Source of the DNA: Adiantum capillus-veneris
Lineage: Eukaryota; Streptophyta; Polypodiopsida; Polypodiales; Pteridaceae
Assembly (NCBI GenBank): GCA_014529385.2
Contig: CM043953.1
Location: 90,054,342 to 90,118,341 of the forward strand
DNA: 64,000 nt
Direction: 5' to 3'
The position numbers and the translations under genes were made by a program. The notes under the pieces are model-generated. The model was not told where the DNA came from, searched no databases, and was given only the letters and a program-made list of their open reading frames with translations. Positions 29,918-42,066 of this stretch are shown here, in pieces. Positions within the stretch are counted from its first letter, which is position 1; each line of letters starts with the position of its first letter.

Positions 29918-31650
29918 GCACCCTTGAATTTGGGAATAGCTTTGGCAGCCCACAAACAACACGCTCGTCAATTATACGGGTTGTTGAGATGCAACTTTTA
30001 ATGGGACACTAGCAACGTTGGCATGGCTAGCCACATAGAATTTACAAAGTCATCCATTGTTTCTGCCACATTGGCCCTAGTCACTTGCATCGCTCTTGTG
30101 TATTGAGAACTTGGTGCATTTGTTGTATCCATAAGGTCATTCTCACTGCCACTAAGAGAGAACCAAATTCAAATCACTTTTCAAGTGAGTAGTAGGGAGT
30201 CAAAAAATGGCACAAAAAAAAGTGGGGAATTTTTTTTCAAATTTAGCTTAGTACTATATGCAACAAGCTTAACTTGTGCATGTGACTCCATAGGCACACT
30301 AGAAACTAGGTTAGCCATTCTATGTGTTGTTATTGCTTTCGCCATAACCTTGACCTCTGCCACCACTAGTGAACTCTACATCAGAAACTCGAAGCCTTAG
30401 ACATAAGAATGCACTAACAATAAACTTACAAAGCAAGTATTAAAATAGTAAGGCGAGTAAAATTTTATATTAGAATTGTAGCGATGTGCATGATTACGTG
30501 AGCGCATGGCCTTCCTCCCCGCATAGAAGAGCCCACTTTAGTATTGTGCGCCCTTGTCTCACCAATTGCTTATATAAATTCTATTAGTACGGAAGACCAT
30601 CTAATCTACCACTGACAATCTTCCATGCTAGTCTAATCACAATACTTGACTTGCAGCTTTGAAGGTGAAAACAAGGTGTAAACAATGCACCACGAACTGC
30701 GTAGGCCAGAGCCCACTTGAGAGTTTTGCCAAATTCAAATCGACATCAAGACCTAGCAAAAGCTTAAGCTTGGTGGAAAATAAACCAACCTTTTTTGCAA
30801 GCTCTAGACTCTAGAGGCAAGGCCAAAACATCAACATGTTAGGATAGTAATCTACCAAGGGCGTGGGAAATTTATCTCTGTGTAAGGAGCACCACCTTGA
30901 AGTTCTTGTCGTATGGCAACAAAATCTCCTTAAATTATCTTTTGAAGCTTGGCTAAATGTTAAATGAAAATGAAAAGAAGATAATTCGCACAACAAACCA
31001 CATCAGCAATTCATTGAGGCTTCAACATTTTTACAAGTGGTCCTCATTCATAGAGCTTCATTGACAACGAATAAAGTTACATAAGAGTAGATTTGGAGGA
31101 AAAAAACGTGAAATCCCTAGTAGTACAGCTACACAAAAAGGAAAAATTAGAGGACTCAACATAGCCCTTAAAGTAATAAAGTGAGTAAGTTGGGTTATGC
31201 TGCTGCACAATCTGCTCGAGCACTTGCAGCTTGATGCAATGAAACAGATTTAGAGAAACAATGTGATTTCTCCTTTGAAGTGAGCACCATTAGCAAATAA
31301 ACCTCATCTACACAAGCAAACCTGGGGTAGGCCTTGACAACTATATCTACAATGAATTAACTCAAATAGATCATATCTCCTATTCTCTTTCCCCTTCACA
31401 AAAGTCTAGACTAGATATGGATTTCTTCAAATGTTGTGCTCCAACATATCTGAGCCCACAAAGAAAATAGCCTTTGAACAAGGGGATCCATTTGCAAAGG
31501 GAAACAAACATGCATGCAAGCTTGCATGCCGCAGATCCAACACATAAGCAATTCAATTTGGCCCTTGCTAGCACAAGGCCACTCTCATACATTTTGAAGG
31601 TCTCGATGGTTGGTAGTTCTTAAACATAAGCTAAGTAAGACAAATTGACG
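29918..31650. other. Mostly featureless; weak possible coding remnant at 30010-30370 (-)
   Basis: On the minus strand 30010-30150 has an open stretch reading SENDLMDTTNAPSSQYTRAM and then VAETMDDFVNSMWLAM. A 61-codon frame at 30181-30366 (VMAKAITTHRMANLVSSVPM) lies upstream of it. They could be exons or fragments of an old gene, but I recognise no family. The rest shows no coding frame, repeat or RNA gene. Confidence 0.25.
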
Positions 31651-32600
31651 GTCATACAAGCTCTATACCAATTTTCATCAAATTTTGAGGTTGAGATACA
31701 TGGATTGCGATCCATGTTCGACCACATCTGGACTTGATCTCTTAGGAGTTTTCTCTTGACTATGTCCACAAGCTAAATCTCAAATCTTTTTGGATTTGAA
31801 CTTGGTTTGATAGGTCAAATAGCCAACACTAGGTCTGCACAGCGGTTTTTTATCTAGCACCTGTTTTGCTCCCTTTTGACCCAAATTTGCTCAATTTTTT
31901 CCAAAACTGGACTTGGGGATATGTTTTCTTGTGTAGGTATTATTGATTGGAAAGTTCCAATTCAAGCTGTCACTATGGGTACATGGATCGCAATCCATGT
32001 TTGGAGCCCAAATTGACTTCTCTTGGTACCATCAGATTCAACATGCTTAGTAGGTCCTATGGTATCAATTTTATTGAAAATGGACCTCTAGATTGAAAAT
32101 TATGTCAGTTCTGGCACTGTGTCAGAGTACTTGGCAATTCAGGGCTTTTGGTTTGGTTTTTGATATCCAAATCCAGTTTTGAGAAAACCACTAGACTCCT
32201 TGTGATGTCCTCTAGATATGGTGCAAGTATGGTATCAGTCTGTGACAAAGGAACATGGATCGTGATCCATGTACCTATGTGTCAGATTGCACTAAAGCTT
32301 GGCACACAACTTCCCCTTGGTCTCTTGATGCTAGTTATGTGATTTTTGTGTGATTTGGACTTGTTTAGGCCAGGCAAAAGTCAATCCCTACCTCTGTTTT
32401 AGGGTCTTCCTCTTTGAACAGTTTTTTGTCCTTTCCACCCATTTTTTGAACTTTTTTGACAAAAATTCTTTGGGAGCTTTTGTTCACAATGGTCTCTGCT
32501 ATAGGCTGAAAAGGTTTATGTCCAAAAATTTCTCAAGGGTACATGGATCACGATCCATGTTCCACCACTTTTGGATCTGAATCTTTGGTGTGCTGATAGC
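31650..32600. repeat. Palindrome array 2 (period ~270-290 bp)
   Basis: A 20-base palindrome of consensus ACATGGATCGCGATCCATGT occurs at 31698-31717, 31981-32000, 32253-32272 and 32541-32560, spacings 283, 272 and 288. The 8-base arms are perfect in all four. The central four bases are TGCG, CGCA, CGTG and CACG, each one transition away from CGCG. The sequence between copies is diverged. No gag is recognisable next to it. By analogy with arrays 1 and 3 this is the leader of a lost or truncated gypsy element. Confidence 0.88.
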
Positions 32601-33065
32601 TTGTGATGTTTGTAGCTTGCTTCACAAATCTTTTTGAATCTGAATCAATTTTGCCCAACCAAAAGTGGTGCTTACACTTGAATGAAAGAGCAAAGAGAGA
32701 GGAACACAATGCAAGTTTCAAAACTAAAAATGGATTATCCAATCATTAGTTGTGATGATTACATGTTGGAGCAGCTTTGTAGCTTGAGCGTACGTACAGC
32801 AGAGCTCTTTCTTCTCCAAAAATAAGCCTTCTTTTCACATTAAGGTTATTGACCTTTATACCTAGGGCTTTCTTAATGGCTAGTGGCCAAATCACATGGA
32901 CTTTTACAAATGTCATGATAGAATTACAACGCAACGAATTGACCTGCTACTGTAGAATCGGGATTTACATAGAGTATCACTACACTAGCTTGGCAAATAA
33001 TTGACTACAAGTGTGGTGTCCGGCTATGTGTCCGGCCAAGTGGATGCCTGTTTGATCTGTCTTTT
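32601..33065. other. No feature recognised
   Basis: Non-coding sequence after array 2. The short minus-strand frames are not supported by any recognisable motif. Confidence 0.4.
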
Positions 33066-33353
33066 AGCAATTTCTCAAGACATACTGAAAATTTACGTTG
33101 ACCTTAAATGATCTACTCGACTCTTTGAAGAAGGAGATATGGTATTTCTGAGAGTAAAACCAAAACGTATTTCTTTATCAATGGGTAATTCAAAGTAGAA
33201 CTAAGCATCCTCATAATCGGACCATTATTGAACACCTTGTTAAATGGTCAACATATCATGAGGAACATGGGAGCAGGATTATGTAATGAGACTGAATTAC
33301 CCAGAATTCATGTCAAGGTGAAGACAGCTTGAATTTTTTGAAGTGTGGAAGGA
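33066..33353 (+). pseudogene. pol: Integrase C-terminus and chromodomain remnant of a chromovirus
   Basis: In one frame it reads IYVDLK*STRLFEEGDMVFLR, then VKPKRISLSMGN, the gypsy integrase C-terminal segment. After a gap it reads RTIIEHLVKWSTYHEEHG and, after a frameshift, TWEQDYVMRLNYPEF. The pattern VKW..Y..E..TWE...L is that of a chromodomain, which in chromoviruses guides insertion to marked chromatin. A purine-rich stretch and TGTAAGATCCCC at about 33354 may mark a polypurine tract and LTR start. Stops and shifts make it non-functional. Confidence 0.7.
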
Positions 33354-36300
33354 TGTAAGATCCCCAAGTTTTGCATCTCTTTTAAAAATAAGAAAATAGA
33401 TTCTAATGTGCGTTTCATAAATTTTTTTGGATTAAAATGCTTATTTGGCAGTGTTGTAAGGTTCTAGATTGAAAAACAAGCTCGTTTTCATGTTTTGATA
33501 GGTTGAACGAACGTTTGGTTTAGTTTTGTAAAAATACACTTTTTTAGCTTTTTTATGCTTTTTTCTACATGTTTGCAATGCCAGATCCTGAATGTACGAG
33601 TCCTGAGGGAGCTATGGTTCAATTTTATAGAAATTTGCTTTTTGAACGCTTTTCACACTATTTTTAGCTTTTAGTGCTTTTGACAAGGAAAACCCATGGT
33701 TCAATTTTAGGAAATTTTGCTTTTTTAAAATTATGATATGTTTAGGTTTTTGTGCTTTGTGACATTTTTAAAAAGCAACGTGCCTTTTAGGATGACCCAA
33801 ACATAAAAATATTATTTTTAGTCACTGTTGGATTTAAAAACAACTACTCGGAGAAAAATCGAGATTAAAAATTTTTTTTACAAGAATAGTTTTTATAAAA
33901 AGCAGCACCATGAATACGGAGGGGTTGTACAAGAAAGCCGTAATTATGTCGGGTAATCATGGTGCTACATAGTCTAGTCACGGTCTCATTAGTTGCAGGG
34001 ATACTAGCCAAGTAGTCAATTTGTATTGTAAAAATTGAATAGTAAGTGGGAGAGTTGACCACCAATATGCAAGCCATGATTTTAGAAAATCCCAAAAGCT
34101 GTGCAGCTATTCCTAGCTGAGAAGGTAGCTCTCGTTTTTTTCTTGGGGCACACTCCAGCCTTTTGTGTGCCGATAAATCCACTTGCCGACCTCAGTTTTC
34201 AGTGTCGACAGTTGTCTCTACTACCGCACGGCAATACATACTTATTATACGGAGTAATGCAAACTCTCTATCACCATCTCCATAAGCCCTTCCCTCTTGT
34301 TTGCAAGAAGAAGAAGAACACTCTCTCTCTACTTGCTTCCTATTTGCTCTCTTTTCATGATGTATGTGCTCTTTGACGGCTTTCGTGGTGAAAACCTCTA
34401 CATAGCTCTAATCACTGCTCTCTTGCGGCAAATCAAGAAGCCTTTCGATATCCCCTAATCAATCCTAAAGCACAGTAAGAAGCTCTAAACTCCATAGCCA
34501 TCATCCCTTTCTCTCTCTATGTCGTTTTCTAAATAGCTACCCTCTCGGTGGTTTCTTTTTCGTATACGAGTACATGTATGAAGTTTTCGGGTGTGTATGA
34601 AGTTGTTCCATGCTTAGGACACTATTTATCAAGCTTTTTTATGCACATAATGTCTTTAAGGTCGGTGTGTACATAAAAAGCGCTTTTTGTTTCACAGCAC
34701 GTAGGCGATAGGAACATTGTATTGGTCATATCTCACAAACCGTTATAAATCAGGCTGAACCCTTTAAACTAGAGATAAAACACATCATTTGGAATATTTT
34801 ATCTCTTGGGTATCATCTGAAAATTCCGCACAAGCTAAGAGTTATGATCAAAAAACATCTTGCTGTAGTCAAAATTTTGGACCCCAGGCTCCTTGGAAAA
34901 CCACTATATAGGTCCATCGGATGAATAAACCCACTCAACCAACTAAAAAGATTTATTAAACTTGATGATAAATGTATTTAGGTCTCCAATATCACTTCAT
35001 GAGTGCGGGTTATTAACTGTTCCATAATCGCGTTTACCTACGTATATAGGGGTACCTAGGGGGAGTAGGATATGATGTCGTGAGTTGGTCCATCTATTTA
35101 TATATGATTTATGGTTTGTTTTGGTGATTTTATTTTAAGTGTTAGATGCTCCTAACATTATATGAGGGTATATGGCTAGTCACACCAAACCATATACGCA
35201 GTTTTATGAGTAAAATGGATTTCTTTTTGTGTTACTGTTTGTTGCTGCATAAGTATCATATGGGCAATGTGATATGATAAGGTATTAGTCTATTTTGTGG
35301 ATCTGAGCTTGATGCATTGGTTTGAGTTCAAACACTTTCATTTGGGTGCTATACATGCACTCAAAATGGCAAAAATTTATTTTTTGCATATATGTGAAGT
35401 TATTGTTTATGGTCTATTAAAGTGTTAAAGTTGTTTTGCATCATGCTTATGTCGATGGAATTGTATCACATGATGTATGGAACCTCGCGGATAGATATGG
35501 ATGCCTCATGTGCATGTGTATGTTGCTTCTCACCCATTTTAGGTCAAAACTAGCTCTATGTGCTAGGGGGGTGAGGTATAGTCATATTGCATCAGTTATG
35601 CATGATTGGATACTTTCAAATTTGGATTTTGATATCATGCTTAGTTGCTTATGCATAAAAGGTTCATGTCTTAAGGGCCATGTGTGTGGGCTCAGTTTGA
35701 TTACAGTGGATATGTCAAAACTTCAAGTGTGTGAGTCGGTTCATTATGGAATATGCTTTATGGGCTGAAATCCCTCATTGATTATGGTTTTGAATTTTGA
35801 TTGTGGAAGCCGGTGTGGCTCTTGGATCTTTTTTTTTTTAAGTAGTTGTGCTGCCGAGATTTTTGCAGCCATGTTATGTTCTAAAGTGGTTTTGCAGGGT
35901 TGGTTGTGCATCACCTTGAGTTGGATAGAGTGCTCACCCAAGTGATGTGAATGGATTATGGTTTATGGCTCTAGATTGGATTGTGAAGTGGTTCTGATTG
36001 TTTATAATGGACGTGAGACCCTGTATAGTCTGACCCAGTGAGTCCACTATGTAAAAATTGCATATAGCACGTGCGAACAAGAGGAATTTAAATAATTCCT
36101 ATATACTTTTAAGTATTACATGTACCCCTTATGTATACATTTTTGTAAAAAAAACTAGCCTTTATGTATGAAAACCCTTTATATAAGTATAATTTTTGTA
36201 AATGTACCTAATTATAAATCCCTTATTTTGTTTGAACGTGCTATCTTACATATTTCCTAATCGACGCCCTGGGCATTCTGACTACTTGGAAAAGATTGTT

Positions 36301-36535
36301 TATGCATATAGAAAGGGCTATTGTGATTGGAATCATGTGTTATGTTTCTCATAGCAGGGTCTCTAGGATCACCTACATCGTTTAGCTTTAGACAAAAGGG
36401 TCGATGGCCTTGTTAGATCCAGGGTGTTGCCCATGTCATCTTTTTTTGTTAGGCTCATCTACATGGTTAGTGCATCAGGGGTTGAATGACCTACACGACT
36501 AACGCATCTGGGATCTTGCCTTAGCTTTGCCTAAA
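33354..36535. other. Long A/T-rich stretch without a recognisable gene
   Basis: It begins with TGTAAGATCCCCAAGTTTTG, which may be the start of the LTR belonging to the chromodomain remnant. No end or second copy is in the window. Homopolymer T and A runs are common. A 110-codon frame at 35436-35768 (MHHAYVDGIVSHDVWNLADR...) has no recognised family and is not called. No RNA gene is seen. Confidence 0.4.
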
Positions 36536-38134
36536 TGTCATAATAATCAATATCTAATTCTCTTAAATGATTTTCTCATATTAAACTGATCATTTAATGT
36601 GGGGAAGTGCCAGGGGAGAAAAAGCTAGAATATTGGTTAAGCTAGCAAACCGGCCACAGTAGGGATCCAAAGGAGGGAAAATAGGGATCCAAAGGGGGGC
36701 CATCTGCAAAAGAGCCATGTGCAAAAATGGGCTAAAAAGACCCTAAGGTTCAGCCCATTACGACTTCCAAAATGCTAAGGTTCCAAAATTCAAAGGTTGT
36801 GTCCAAAGGGTTAAAGCTTAGGGGGAATTGGATGCTTTGTGTGCTCTCCAAAGTCAACACACATCCCTACACATGAGGGGGTGAGCCCTAAAGGTAGGGG
36901 ATGAGAGAGAAATTCACACACACACACACACACACACACAGGCTCCCTTTACACAAAGGGAATTAGGGACACATGTCAGCTCCCTAGCCCAGATGCCCAC
37001 AAGGTGTGCCCAATTCCTACTGGATGGCCTTGGAGGTGGACCAATGAGAATTAAGCTAGATTAAATCTAGTTTAATTAATTTAAAAAAATTTAATAAAAG
37101 AAACCAATGAGAATTAAGTCTCCTAGGAGACTATTGGGCAGTCTCACAAGGGGTCCAATGAGCATTCAGGAGCCCAATGGCTTGCCTGATTCCTATTGGC
37201 CAGGAGGCAAAGGGGTCCAATGAGAGTTTAGTTTAATTTTTTAATAACCTAAAGCTCTCACAAAAGGGGAAAGGGGGACACATGTCAGAAGGCTATCACT
37301 TATGCTGCTTAATAATCATTGGCTTGACTTGGGGAGAGCCAATGAGGGCTCACCAAGAGCAAATAGCAAGAGGGCTCGCCCAAGAGAGAGAGAGGGGGCT
37401 GATTTTTGCAAGGCATTATCACACACACACTCACACAATCTCATGTGTGAAGAAAGACAAGACTATCTCTTCCCAAGCTTTAATGGAGAGCTCATCACCT
37501 ACTCCAAGCTTGTGAGATAGAAGCCTACATCGACATACTCTTGGCATGTGGATGCAAATCCAACCAAGAGCCAAGATTCAATGCATGCTCATCTCCTCTA
37601 CCAAGCTAATTACTAAGCTAAGCTATGCTAATATGAGTGATTATGTGAGGAGATGTACATCTTTCTCGTAGGATACTCCTTCTTCCTCTCAATCTACTCT
37701 CATACCCTGCTAGCTCTCACCATCTTCGAACGTGTGTGAGGTCTTGGGTCTGAGAACGGGGATAATTAAAGTTTTGTTTGTTAAGTGTTTTGCTTAGTGC
37801 ATGAAGCTTTCATCTTCATTGCACTAGCTAGTCTTGAAGGAACACAAAGAATTGTATTGTACAATGTCTCTCTTGATGGGAGAAACCATAATAAAAAGCC
37901 TTTTGGAGGGGGGACCGGCTCCATGCAAATCCGGTCCTCAACTGTTGTCAATAGATTAATTTCTCTCTCTTTTGAAAGTATTGTTGATGCTATCTAACTA
38001 GGTGTTATGCTTTTTGTTGCTCTCTCCACCCAAGCACTCTTGTAATTCTCATTAGGAATCTATGCTAATGAAATGCCCACTATGTTCATGCTAATTTCCG
38101 CTACACATAAGTTTTTAGACCATTAAATGTTACA
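36536..38134 (+). repeat. 5' LTR of a chromovirus-type gypsy element (copy 2)
   Basis: 1599 bp, TGTCATAATAATC...AAATGTTACA, collinear with 143-1715. It is followed after one base by the primer site, so it is a 5' LTR. A CA microsatellite is at about 36917-36941. The patch 36805-36900 differs strongly from copy 1 while the rest is very similar. Confidence 0.92.
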
Positions 38135-38135
38135 T

Positions 38136-38153
38136 TGGTATCAGAGCTCAAGG
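38136..38153 (+). promoter_or_regulatory. Primer-binding site (initiator-Met tRNA)
   Basis: TGGTATCAGAGCTCAAGG one base after the LTR end. The first 12 bases are the standard plant initiator-Met primer site. It fixes the + orientation of this element. Confidence 0.93.
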
Positions 38154-38552
38154 TTTCTCTTTTCTTGCTCAAGAAGGGAGGTCCTCAAGCTAGCTACAAA
38201 TGGTTGGTATTATTAATTGCCTGTGAGTAAGTAGAATAGGGATTTTTCAGCCTTGCAGTGCGCCTGCCTTTGTGCAGTTAAACGGGGCATCACCGTTGAG
38301 AGCTATGGTCTTAATAGTGGAGTCCTACGGGGCTTGCCTACGGCTTAACCACTATTGAGCTATTAGAAGCTTGACAGGAGCCGGTGTTGTTTTGGTGTCG
38401 AAAGACCCTCTTTTCTATTCCTTGCAATTAATGGTATTCGAGCCACGGATACAGTAGCTTGAGTGCTTTTTCTAAAGGGGTAAAGAGGAGTAGCAACTAG
38501 GGCTTGAAGTGCCAAAGTACACCTAAAACGTTTACACCTAAAAGTTGTTAGA

Positions 38553-40468
38553 ATGGCTGACAATAGTAAAGGGAGTGAAATTAATGTGGATAACTTTGAT
38601 TTTGCTCATGAGCAAGCTACTAATGATGCTTCAATGCTTGTTAACTATCTTGTTTCTAGGCTTCAACAAAAGCCATGGACAATCCATCTCTCCAAAGTGA
38701 AGTGCAACGGCAGCTTCGTGCTCACGGGATTCTCCAAGCTCATCACCATGACGAGAGAACACCTAGGAAGCCTCCTTGTGAGACTACCAAAAGAGGTCTC
38801 TCTCCGATTCGGGAAGAAGAAGAGAATCCATATGAAGGGCTCAAGAATTTACTTCTTGATGATGCATCTCCTTCCCAAAGGAGAATTCAAGACCCTCCAC
38901 CGAAGGAACGAGAAAGAAGCGAGTCTCCCGCCACCTCGGCGGAGATGGCTCCACGAAGACGGCGGGCTAAACGCTCTCCATCACCACCAAAGCGGAGAAG
39001 ACCATCACACTCTTCTCGACGCCATAATTCAAAGAGGGATGATAAAAATCAAGAGAAGAAAAAGGCGAGAAAGAGGACACCCTCTTCTCCATCTTCTTCA
39101 TCCTCTTCCTCTTATGAAAGCTATGGTGGAGACGACGAAGATCAAGACAAGAAAAAGGCGAGAAAGAGGTCACCCTCTTCTCCACCTTCTTCAAATTCTT
39201 CACCTTCTGAAGAAAGTGATGGTGCAACCTTTGAACCATCAAAAAGAAGAGGCCATAGGAAATCCTATGCCGCATGGAAGAGGTCATCCAAGATGAAGAA
39301 ATTCAAAGAGGGAGGGAAGAGCATCTCCTTCCTTACCTATGATGGCACCTTTGGTGCTACGGACAAAGTCTTGGCCTTTATCCAGCAATTCGATGCGGCG
39401 TTTGGAGATGAGGGCTTCACGGAGTCCTCTAAGCTACGCCATGTAGCTATGCACTTTCAAAAGTCCGCCAGACAATGGTGGTCTAGCCTACAAGCCAACG
39501 GTGAAGCTCCACGAACATGGAAAGCTTTAAGAGCTTCCATTATGAAGCATTTTTTGGCCACCAATGCCAAGGACAAAGTACTCACCGAATGGCGAAGCTT
39601 AAAGCTCTCTCCTAATGAATCCATCCATAAATATGTAGACAAGTTTTGGGACCTACAACTCAAAGCCACTGTCTTCAAAAAGTTGGATTTTGGAGAGCAA
39701 AAGCAACAATTTTGTGCGGGCTTAACCGAAGAAATGGCGGAGTATGTCAACTCCCAAAGGCCACGTACCATATCAGCGGTAATACACCATACTATGGTGG
39801 CCTCTCGAATCAATTTCCAAAGGGGGGCTAAAAGAAATAATAAGCCCCCGGAAAACAAGGGTTCCAATGAGCCTAAGGGGAAGGACAATGTCCAAAAGTC
39901 TCCTAAGGGCAACTCCAACAAAGCTAAAGAGAAGGGAGTTTACAAAGGTAAGAACAAACTCTCTCCTGAAGAGCTTGAGCATTATCGTAAGGATAACCGG
40001 TGTTTCAAGTGCGGCGAACAAGGGCATGCGTACCACGCTTGTCCCCAAAAGAACAACCGCCAAGATCCTCCTAGAGCTTCCTTGATTGAAATCCAAGAGG
40101 AGGAGACTCACCAAACTCATCACAAAGGATCTCCTCTATGCCATGCTTGGGGAAAGGTAAGAGAACATGATGCTTTTATTCTCTTTGACCCTGGTTCTAC
40201 TCACAATTTTATATCTATAGAGTTGGCCACCAAGCTAGGCATACAATCCTACGAGATGGGAGATGTCCTATCCGCAAATAGTGCCTTCAAGGGGCAAGAA
40301 GCTTCAATCACTCCCTTAATCGGAAAATTGAGGCTTAGTGTCCAAGGCTATGTGGACAAAGAGGACTTCTTTATCTCTCCTCTCAAGCATGAGGATGTAA
40401 TCCTAGGGGCACCATGGTTTGACCGCCCGGCGGCCGATGTGGGACTATGTGCGGTCCATATGGTATAA
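38553..40468 (+). pseudogene. gag: Gag-protease of a chromovirus-type gypsy element, with an RS-like domain
   Basis: The probable start is MADNSKGSEINVDNFDF at 38553. A frameshift near 38670 moves to the long frame 38675-40468 (597 codons). Order: an Arg/Ser/Lys-rich region (residues ~85-205, e.g. RRRRAKRSPSPPKRRRPSHS and two KKKARKR(T/S)PSSP blocks), the gag capsid-like core (residues ~215-390, e.g. FIQQFDAAFG and SARQWWSSLQ), one CCHC knuckle CFKCGEQGHAYHAC (~445), and a retropepsin core with ILFDPGSTHNFIS and VILGAPWF (~500-585). The frame stops after the protease, and RT and integrase are missing. It is the second-longest gag reading frame of the window. Confidence 0.85.
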
Positions 40469-40578
40469 GGCCTTGTTCTAGAAAGAGTAATGTAATTTAG
40501 AGAATGAAAGATAAATGTATAAATGTGACTAAGTTTTGAAGGTCCTTGGGTGCATGCGTGTTTTATGTTATCTAGATT

Positions 40579-40896
40579 TTGCATTATGCACATGTAGTAG
40601 AGCCTTCATATCAACTCTTGAGAAAGAACCAAAAATTCCAATGGGAAGAAATGCATACACATATGTCCATGAGAAAACTAAAGAATTTTTTGCTTACGTT
40701 GCCAAATTTGAGGAAAGTAAACTATGAATGTGGAAGACATGTGATTGTGAAAATGGATACTAGCCCCATAGGAATTGGATGGGAGATTGACCAATATGAT
40801 GAAGATGGCAAGCAATATGTAGTGAGATTTGGAGCAAAGGTCCCCACATGTGAAAAGGGAATTATGGAGGGGAGGTACAACATTGAAATGAGATAA
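40579..40896 (+). pseudogene. pol: RNase H remnant of the deleted chromovirus pol
   Basis: The frame reads EPSYQLLRKNQKFQWEE, the PLY.LLKK...F.W segment of gypsy RT, then FLLTLPNLRKVNYECGRHVI, VKMDTSPIGIGWEI and GKQYVVRFGAKV. This is the RT/RNase H junction with the first RNase H Asp. It ends soon after at EGRYNIEMR*. Everything between protease and this point, including the RT palm, is missing, so an internal deletion joined the two. Confidence 0.7.
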
Positions 40897-40929
40897 AGAG
40901 TATCTAACCCTTGTTCCCGTTTATTCTCC

Positions 40930-40996
40930 CACATTAAATGATCAATTTAATATGAGAAAATCATTTGAGTTGGTTAGATATTAGATTTTATGACAT
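40930..40996 (-). repeat. Inverted fragment of the chromovirus LTR tip
   Basis: The reverse complement of this segment (TGTCATAAAATCTAATATC...TTAATGTG) matches the first ~65 bases of the LTRs at 143 and 36536, at roughly 80 percent by eye. It lies head-to-head with the element's 5' LTR 4.4 kb away. Confidence 0.65.
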
Positions 40997-41620
40997 TCTC
41001 TATCTTCTTTAGCTAGGGATGAAGCAAAAGAGGAAATGATTGAAGGGAAAGCATATAAAGTTGACAAGCAGGAGAAGCCGATTGACCTTAAATTGGGCTT
41101 GATGATGTTAGCATTGAGTTTTGAGAGGAGGTGAAGGAGATCATGGAGTCAATGGTACAACCAATGCAACATATGTGCTCTACGATAGATGAAGAATATT
41201 CCTAGGTTATGTCCAATATTTCAAAGGAGGTACATGATTTATTGTTGAAAGGAATGCTTATAAGTGCAACTGTGCAGTGTGTTATCCGTCAAATACAACA
41301 TTCCCTCAAGAGGAGATCTACTTTACATGGTTGGGAGGGAGGGTACGTTTATTGGATCAGATTGTGTGCTTGTAGAGCTACATATGTTAAGGAGGCAGGT
41401 TGATGCTCAATGACGCGCAAAAGTGCTATCTTGGGGCTCGTCAAGGTTGTGCTATTGACAAAGCCAAATTCTAGTCGGTGGTATGGTGTTTGTAACCAAA
41501 TTTTTTTATCAAAATGGAAGTAAATATAAACTGGTTTACATGTCATTTCTTCCCCCTTCTCATCTTTCCTTTGCTCAAAGTTTCTGGTGCCAATTGTGTG
41601 AGCGGTGTGTGCCTCCTAGG
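40997..41620. other. No gene recognised
   Basis: Short frames only. A stretch at about 41300-41370 reads TFPQEEIYFTWLGGRVRLLD, which looks protein-like but matches nothing I know. Confidence 0.3.
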
Positions 41621-41626
41621 CCGTCT

Positions 41627-42066
<440 letters not shown>

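Noticed and set aside
35436-35768. 110-codon open frame as a host gene
   Set aside because: No recognisable domain, no introns or flanking signals, and A/T-rich non-coding surroundings; a frame of this length is expected by chance in such a window.
38136-38153. tRNA-like sequences at the primer sites (38136, 57442, 27700, 55340) as tRNA genes
   Set aside because: Only the 12-18 bases complementary to tRNA 3' ends are present, each next to an LTR edge. No cloverleaf is formed.
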